Assembly (NCBI GenBank): GCA_031258915.1
Contig: JAIRMD010000032.1
Coordinates: 1 to 9,640, forward strand
From: Prevotellaceae bacterium
GTDB taxonomy: Bacteria; Bacteroidota; Bacteroidia; Bacteroidales; UBA932
Reading direction: 5' to 3'
DNA: 9,640 nt
Numbering within the stretch: the first letter of the stretch is position 1; the number at the start of each line of letters is the position of its first letter. Below the pieces are notes generated by a model. The model had not been told where the DNA came from, ran no database searches, and was given only the letters and a program-made list of their open reading frames with translations. Below, in pieces: positions 5,500-9,640 of the stretch. Both the position numbers and the translations under genes were made by a program.

Positions 5500-7497
5500 A
5501 TGAAAACTCCTACCCTCATAGCCAACGACGCTGGCCTGAAGCCCTACGAAGGCGCGATTTGCCGGCGCATCGAAAAAGCAAGGCAAGCCGAGCAAATGCT
5601 CGCCAACGGTAAGCCGCTAAGCGAAGTAGCCAACGGCCACCTTTACTACGGCCTGCATAACACCGGTCAGGCGTGGGCGCTGCGCGAGTGGGCGCCAAAC
5701 GCCCGGTACATTTACCTCATTGGCGAGCTCAACGGGTGGAGGCCCGATAGCCGCTGGGCGCTCAAAAGCATTGGCGGCGGCAGCTGGGAGGTGGTTCTCC
5801 CCCTGTCGGCGCTGCGCCATGGCGACCTTTACAAGCTGCTTGTCGTGTGGGAGGGCGGTAGCGGCGAGCGCATCCCGTCGCGCTGCCGCCGCGTGGTGCA
5901 GGACGAAAAGACGCACATTTTTTCGGCGCAGGTGTGGCAGCCGCCGCAGCAGTACAGATGGAAAAATGCGCCGCCCAAGCGCGTGCAAAATCCGCTCATA
6001 TACGAGGCGCACGTTGGCATGGCAACAGAGGAGTGCCGCATTGGAACCTATGCCGAGTTTACCCAAAACGTGCTCCCGCGCATTGCCGATCTTGGCTACA
6101 ACGTGCTGCAGCTTATGGCCATACAGGAGCATCCCTACTACGGCTCATTCGGCTACCAGGTATCCAGCTTTTACGCGCCCAGCTTCAGATTTGGCACTCC
6201 GGAAGAGCTCAAGGCGCTGGTGGACGAGGCGCATGGGCTGGGCATTGCCGTTATCATGGACATTGTGCACTCGCACGCCGTAAAAAACGACAACGAGGGG
6301 CTGAGCCACTTTGACGGAACCGAGTACCAGTACTTTCATGCCGGCGCGCGCGGGCTGCACCCCGTGTGGGATTCGCGCTGCTTCGACTACGGCAAGCCCG
6401 AAGTCGTTACCTTCCTGCTCTCCAGCTGCAAGTACTGGATGGAGGAATTTCGCTTCGACGGATTTCGCTTCGACGGGGTTACCAGCATGATGTACCTGCA
6501 CCACGGCATTGGGGTTGACTTTGTCAGCTACGACATGTACTACGATTCGCAGTCGGACGAGGATGCCATTACCTACCTCACCTTAGCCAGTAAGCTTGTG
6601 CACGAAATTAACCCTGCCGCGCTGAGCATTGCCGAGGACGTAAGCGGAATGCCGGGGCTGGCTGTCCCCATTGAGGATGGCGGCATAGGGTTCGATTTCC
6701 GCATGAGCATGGGCGTGGCAGACTTTTGGGTGAAAACGCTCAAGGCAAAAAAAGATGAGCAGTGGCACGTGGGCGATATGTTCTACGAGCTCACCAACAA
6801 GCGCGCCGACGAAAAAACCGTATCGTACGTCGAGTGCCACGATCAGGCTATGGTGGGCGATAAAACTATTGCTTTCCGGCTGCTCGACAAGGAGATGTAC
6901 ACCGGCATGAGCGTATTTGAGCCAAACCTGCTTGTGGATAGGGGCGTTGCGCTGCACAAGCTCATCCGCTTTGCCACGCTCGCCACGGCGGGCAACGGCT
7001 ACCTCAACTTTATGGGCAACGAATTTGGCCACCCCGAGTGGATAGACTTTCCGCGCGAGGGAAACGGCTGGAGCCATCACTACGCCCGCCGACAGTGGAG
7101 CCTTGCCGACGACGCCAACCTGCGCTACCGGTTTTTGCTGGCGTGGGACAAGGCTGCCGTGGCGCTGGCGAAAGAAGAAAATATTTACGGCGAACGGCCT
7201 TTTGCCATTGTGCAAAACAGTAGCGACCAGACGCTGGTTTTCAAGCGGGGCAACGTGGTATTTGCATTCAACTTCAGCCCAACGAAATCCTTTACCGGAT
7301 ACGGCTTTGCAGTAGATGCCGGAAAGTACGAAATCTTGCTGTGCAGCGACAGCAAAAGGTTTGGCGGGTTTGAGCGCGTAGACGAAAGAATACCGCATTT
7401 TACCGTCCCCGAAAACGGGAAGAGCATGCTCAGGCTCTACCTGCCCAGCAGGACGGCCGTAGCGCTGAAAAAAAAATCGAATGAGCCGATAGCGTAA
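5500..7497 (+). CDS. glgB: 1,4-alpha-glucan (glycogen) branching enzyme, GH13_8 type
   Basis: The enzyme cuts alpha-1,4-glucan chains and transfers them to form alpha-1,6 branches in glycogen, in the cytosol. The order is an N-terminal helical segment, a CBM48-like domain (about 57-145), the GH13 barrel (about 165-520) and a C-terminal beta domain (about 565-655). GH13 residues are intact: DIVHSH at 254-259, nucleophile D325 in GFRFDGVTSM, acid/base E379 in IAEDVSGMPG, and H447-D448 in ECHDQA. Blocks such as EHPYYGSFGY, HHGIG and GGIGFDFRMSMG resemble the eukaryotic-type (GH13_8) enzymes, common in Bacteroidota, rather than E. coli GlgB. The 665-residue length fits that group. No glgA, glgC or debranching gene lies in the window, so its partners must be elsewhere. 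Confidence 0.95.
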   Translation: MKTPTLIANDAGLKPYEGAICRRIEKARQAEQMLANGKPLSEVANGHLYYGLHNTGQAWALREWAPNARYIYLIGELNGWRPDSRWALKSIGGGSWEVVLPLSALRHGDLYKLLVVWEGGSGERIPSRCRRVVQDEKTHIFSAQVWQPPQQYRWKNAPPKRVQNPLIYEAHVGMATEECRIGTYAEFTQNVLPRIADLGYNVLQLMAIQEHPYYGSFGYQVSSFYAPSFRFGTPEELKALVDEAHGLGIAVIMDIVHSHAVKNDNEGLSHFDGTEYQYFHAGARGLHPVWDSRCFDYGKPEVVTFLLSSCKYWMEEFRFDGFRFDGVTSMMYLHHGIGVDFVSYDMYYDSQSDEDAITYLTLASKLVHEINPAALSIAEDVSGMPGLAVPIEDGGIGFDFRMSMGVADFWVKTLKAKKDEQWHVGDMFYELTNKRADEKTVSYVECHDQAMVGDKTIAFRLLDKEMYTGMSVFEPNLLVDRGVALHKLIRFATLATAGNGYLNFMGNEFGHPEWIDFPREGNGWSHHYARRQWSLADDANLRYRFLLAWDKAAVALAKEENIYGERPFAIVQNSSDQTLVFKRGNVVFAFNFSPTKSFTGYGFAVDAGKYEILLCSDSKRFGGFERVDERIPHFTVPENGKSMLRLYLPSRTAVALKKKSNEPIA

Positions 7498-7504
7498 AAA
7501 AAAT

Positions 7505-7512
7505 TACCTTTA
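7505..7512 (+). promoter_or_regulatory. -7-like element before the IMPase-family gene
   Basis: TACCTTTA matches TAnnTTTG except for the last base and ends 29 bases before the ATG at 7542. It lies directly after the glgB stop and duplicates the string TACCTTTAC found upstream of glgB. No -33 TTG is visible, so a weak promoter or read-through from glgB is equally possible. Confidence 0.33.
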
Positions 7513-7541
7513 CACAAATTACTCAGGTATAAAACAAGTCT

Positions 7542-8336
7542 ATGAAAAATTTAGAACAGCTAACCTCCGATGTCTGCGAGCTGGCGTACAGCACAGGTAA
7601 ATTTTTGCGCAAAGAAAGGGAAACTTTTTCGATGAGCCGCGTAGAGCTGAAAGGACAAAATAACTTTGTGAGTTACGTTGATAAAAATGCTGAAAAGCAA
7701 ATTGTTACCGCGCTGCGCAAGCTGCTTCCCGAAGCCGGATTTATTGCCGAAGAGGGCACTGCCGCCAGCAGCAACGAGCGCTACCGCTGGGTGGTTGATC
7801 CGCTGGACGGCACCACCAACTTCATACACGGGCTAGCGCCTTACGCCGTCAGCATTGCGCTCATGGATAGCGATGAGGTTATCCTGGGCGTGGTGCACGA
7901 GGCGGTGGCCGGTGAATGTTTTTACGCATGGAAGGGCAGCAAGGCTTTCCTTAATGGCCGGGAGATTCACGTTTCGGAGGCTGCAACGGTGGAGGAATCG
8001 CTCATTGCCACAGGATTTCCTTACTGCAACTTTGAGAAGATACAGCGGTACATGAGCAGCCTTGCGTACTTCATGCAGTGCTCGCACGGGGTGCGCCGCC
8101 TCGGCTCTGCCGCTACCGACCTTGCATACGTTGCCTGCGGACGCTTTGAGGCTTTTTACGAGTATGCGCTGCAACCTTGGGATGTGGCGGCAGGCTCGCT
8201 AATCGTGCAGCAAGCCGGCGGAAAGGTAAGCGATTTTTCGGGCGGCAACACCTACATCTTCGGGCAGGAGCTGGTGAGCGCCAACGCCAACATTTACGAC
8301 GAATTTATGGAAATTGTAAAAAGCACTTTTGAATAG
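7542..8336 (+). CDS. Inositol monophosphatase family protein
   Basis: A Mg2+-dependent, lithium-sensitive-type phosphatase of the IMPase/SuhB/CysQ superfamily. At 264 residues it has the normal length. The metal-binding residues are present: E70-E71 (FIAEEG), motif A WVVDPLDGTTNFIHG at 83-97 with D86, D89 and G90-T91, and motif B PWDVAAGSLIVQQAGGKV at 212-229 with D214. The DGTTNFIHG form and overall layout fit inositol-1-monophosphatase/SuhB-type enzymes better than CysQ (PAP phosphatase) or fructose-1,6-bisphosphatase, but the substrate cannot be told from sequence. It begins 44 bp after glgB on the same strand, so cotranscription is possible; a functional link to glycogen is not shown. Confidence 0.93.
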   Translation: MKNLEQLTSDVCELAYSTGKFLRKERETFSMSRVELKGQNNFVSYVDKNAEKQIVTALRKLLPEAGFIAEEGTAASSNERYRWVVDPLDGTTNFIHGLAPYAVSIALMDSDEVILGVVHEAVAGECFYAWKGSKAFLNGREIHVSEAATVEESLIATGFPYCNFEKIQRYMSSLAYFMQCSHGVRRLGSAATDLAYVACGRFEAFYEYALQPWDVAAGSLIVQQAGGKVSDFSGGNTYIFGQELVSANANIYDEFMEIVKSTFE

Positions 8337-8417
8337 GTACGGAAAGACAGCATAGCGTAGCTCCTAAGCCATAGGGTAATTGACAAATTGATATGCAACA
8401 TCGTATCTAAACGGCTG

Positions 8418-8450
8418 ATGGAAAATGATTTGAAATCTGAAATCTGAAAT
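8418..8450. repeat. Heptanucleotide tandem repeat TGAAATC upstream of the glycosyltransferase
   Basis: Two complete copies and one six-base copy of TGAAATC (8431-8437, 8438-8444, 8445-8450) lie just before the glycosyltransferase start. An ATG at 8418 opens a nine-codon frame that runs into the repeat and stops at TGA 8445-8447, so the feature span covers that ATG too. The glycosyltransferase frame itself is closed by TGA 8438-8440, also in the repeat, which leaves only TTG 8453 (or CTG 8444) as its start. Confidence 0.7.
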
Positions 8451-8452
8451 TT

Positions 8453-9469
8453 TTGAAAACCTCTATCATCATACTCAACTGGAACGGCAAAAAATTTTTG
8501 CAGCATTTTCTGCCCTCCGTCATAGCCAACACCGCCGACGAGCAGGCAGAGGTGGTGGTAGCCGACAATGGCTCTACCGATGGCTCGCCGGCGTACGTTG
8601 CGCAAAACTTTCCGCAGGTGCGCCTCATCAAGCTCGACCGGAACTACGGCTTTACCGGAGGCTACAACCGCGCCATAGCGCTGATAAGCTCGACCTACAC
8701 CCTGCTCCTCAACTCCGATGTGGACGTGCCACAGGGCTGGCTCCAGCCGCTGGTGCAGCACATGGATGCCAACGAAAGCGTCGGCGCGTGTATGCCCAAA
8801 ATTCGCTCCTTTGCGCAGCCAAGAAGCTTCGAGTATGCCGGCGCCGCCGGCGGCTTTATCGACATGCTGGGCTACCCTTTTTGCCGAGGGCGCATACTGG
8901 GCGCCATAGAGCAGGACGAGGGGCAGTACAACGACCTGCGCAGCATCTTTTGGGCAACAGGCGCCTGCATGATGGTGCGCACGGAGATATTCAAGAGGCT
9001 GGGCGGGTTTGACGATGACTTTTTTGCGCACATGGAAGAAGTTGACCTGTGCTGGCGTATGCAGAATGCCGGGTACAATGTTACCTGCATAGGCGCCTCA
9101 GAGGTTTTTCACGTGGGAGGCGGAACGCTGCCCAATAACAACCCCCGCAAGCTCTTCTATAACTACCGCAACAACTTGCTCATGCTCTACAAGAACCTGC
9201 CTTTTGGCGTGCACGTTGCGGTAGTGTCGCTGCGCATGTGGCTCGACTGGATGTCGGCGCTGGTATTTTTGCTACAGCTGAGGTTCAGCTACGCCGGAGC
9301 CGTGCTCAAGGCGCATGTGGCGTTCTTGAAGCTGAAAAAAGGAAAGCGCACAGGGCGTAACATGCGGGGCATATTCGGCTTAAACGGCATTTATAGAGGC
9401 AGCATAATTCTCAGCTACTTTTTGTTCGGAAAGCATACATTTGGTAAGTTACGAATGAGGCAAGCGTAA
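8453..9469 (+). CDS. Family 2 glycosyltransferase (rhamnosyltransferase-like)
   Basis: A GT-A fold transferase of 338 residues that probably moves a sugar from a nucleotide donor to a cell-surface glycan or lipid carrier. The N-terminus SIIILNWNG at 4-12, ADNGSTDGS at 37-45 and the metal-binding DVD at 89-91 (LLNSDVDV) define the donor domain. ATGACMMVRTEIFKRLGGFD at 168-187, followed by FFAHMEEVDLCWRMQNAGY with E195-E196 and D198, is the acceptor/catalytic region typical of WbbL-type GT2 enzymes. A hydrophobic segment near 255-275 may associate with the membrane. No in-frame ATG lies near the start: TTG 8453 is the best start because the conserved block begins three residues later and an in-frame stop lies at 8438-8440. 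Donor and acceptor are unknown. Its 3' end converges on a minus-strand gene 9 bp away. Confidence 0.92.
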   Translation: MKTSIIILNWNGKKFLQHFLPSVIANTADEQAEVVVADNGSTDGSPAYVAQNFPQVRLIKLDRNYGFTGGYNRAIALISSTYTLLLNSDVDVPQGWLQPLVQHMDANESVGACMPKIRSFAQPRSFEYAGAAGGFIDMLGYPFCRGRILGAIEQDEGQYNDLRSIFWATGACMMVRTEIFKRLGGFDDDFFAHMEEVDLCWRMQNAGYNVTCIGASEVFHVGGGTLPNNNPRKLFYNYRNNLLMLYKNLPFGVHVAVVSLRMWLDWMSALVFLLQLRFSYAGAVLKAHVAFLKLKKGKRTGRNMRGIFGLNGIYRGSIILSYFLFGKHTFGKLRMRQA

Positions 9470-9478
9470 TTTGCGCAG

Positions 9479-9640
9479 TTAATGCCAATTATAGAGCTTA
9501 ACGCGCTGGATGCTCCAGTCGCCCACCTCTATGCGGAGGTGCCGTCCCTGGTGGCTTTGGTCGCCGTTCAGTCGGCAGGTGGGGATTATTTTTCCGTCGG
9601 CAATGGTAACCCGGTCGATGTAGCCGATGCCGGTAGCGGC
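9479..9640 (-). CDS. C-terminal end of a probable glycoside hydrolase (DUF5597-like)
   Basis: The last 53 codons of a minus-strand gene enter from the right edge and stop at TAA (9481-9479). They read IGYIDRVTIADGKIIPTCRL, then NGDQSHQGRHLRIEVGDW and IQRVKLYNWH. The RLNGDxxHQGRHLRI...IQRVKLY ending recalls the C-terminal beta domain (DUF5597) of GH35-like beta-galactosidases of Bacteroidota, but this is from memory of a short motif and the catalytic domain is not in the window. The frame has no stop over the whole 162 bases and is a natural convergent partner to the glycosyltransferase gene, so that it is coding is much surer than what it encodes. Confidence 0.5.
   Translation of the reverse strand, partial: AATGIGYIDRVTIADGKIIPTCRLNGDQSHQGRHLRIEVGDWSIQRVKLYNWH

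Noticed and set aside
6583..7398. 271-codon minus-strand frame opposite glgB
   Set aside because: It is antisense to a fully conserved branching enzyme, and its long open run follows from the GC-rich codon pattern. No domain is recognisable.
8381..8415. TTGACA-like -35 box before the glycosyltransferase
   Set aside because: It resembles an E. coli sigma70 element, but there is no good -10 and the window follows Bacteroidota promoter rules (TAnnTTTG), so it is likely chance in AT-rich DNA.
8294..9031. 245-codon minus-strand frame opposite the glycosyltransferase
   Set aside because: The plus-strand frame contains all conserved GT2 motifs; the minus-strand frame is a shadow without motifs.

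Overview
The window reads as chromosomal DNA of a member of the Bacteroidota, probably a GC-rich one in or near Bacteroidales. The evidence is the style of the housekeeping proteins (long-form adenosylhomocysteinase, GH13_8-type branching enzyme), the absence of clear Shine-Dalgarno sequences, and several copies of the Bacteroidota -7 promoter motif TAnnTTTG a few tens of bases ahead of start codons. The species cannot be named from this sequence alone.

Layout, left to right. On the minus strand lie the first 26 codons of an Rpn-type PD-(D/E)XK nuclease/transposase gene (1-80, running off the edge), then ahcY (149-1573). ahcY is divergent from dtd (1703-2155, plus), and each has its own -7-like motif in the shared 129-bp gap. 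From about 2195 to 2838 composition drops sharply: 27% G+C in 2521-2580 against 62% in 3361-3420. This AT-rich patch holds a divergent signal-peptidase-II-like membrane protein (2305-2838), preceded by the decayed 3' end of a second copy of the same gene (2240-2314). After it, a 39-codon reading frame (2835-2954) looks like a Gfo/Idh/MocA N-terminus and overlaps the start of galE (2939-3967). galE converges on a minus-strand cvpA-tsaB pair (5282-4042), with a GC-rich hairpin in between. A 217-bp divergent intergenic region leads to glgB (5500-7497), an inositol-monophosphatase-family gene (7542-8336) and a family 2 glycosyltransferase with a TTG start (8453-9469), all on plus. The window ends in the last 53 codons of a minus-strand gene (9479-9640), possibly a DUF5597-type glycoside hydrolase.

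Most genes are ordinary housekeeping or carbohydrate functions: SAH recycling and D-aminoacyl-tRNA proofreading, UDP-galactose supply, tRNA t6A synthesis, glycogen branching, a small-molecule phosphatase and a glycosyltransferase. Apart from cvpA-tsaB they do not form one pathway. No CRISPR array, rRNA or tRNA gene, complete insertion sequence or multi-gene defence system was seen.

The parts that merit a second look are the AT-rich LspA-like locus with its paralogue remnant, the truncated oxidoreductase-like frame after it, and a heptanucleotide tandem repeat just upstream of the glycosyltransferase. Loss of two units of that repeat would join an upstream ATG in frame to the gene.
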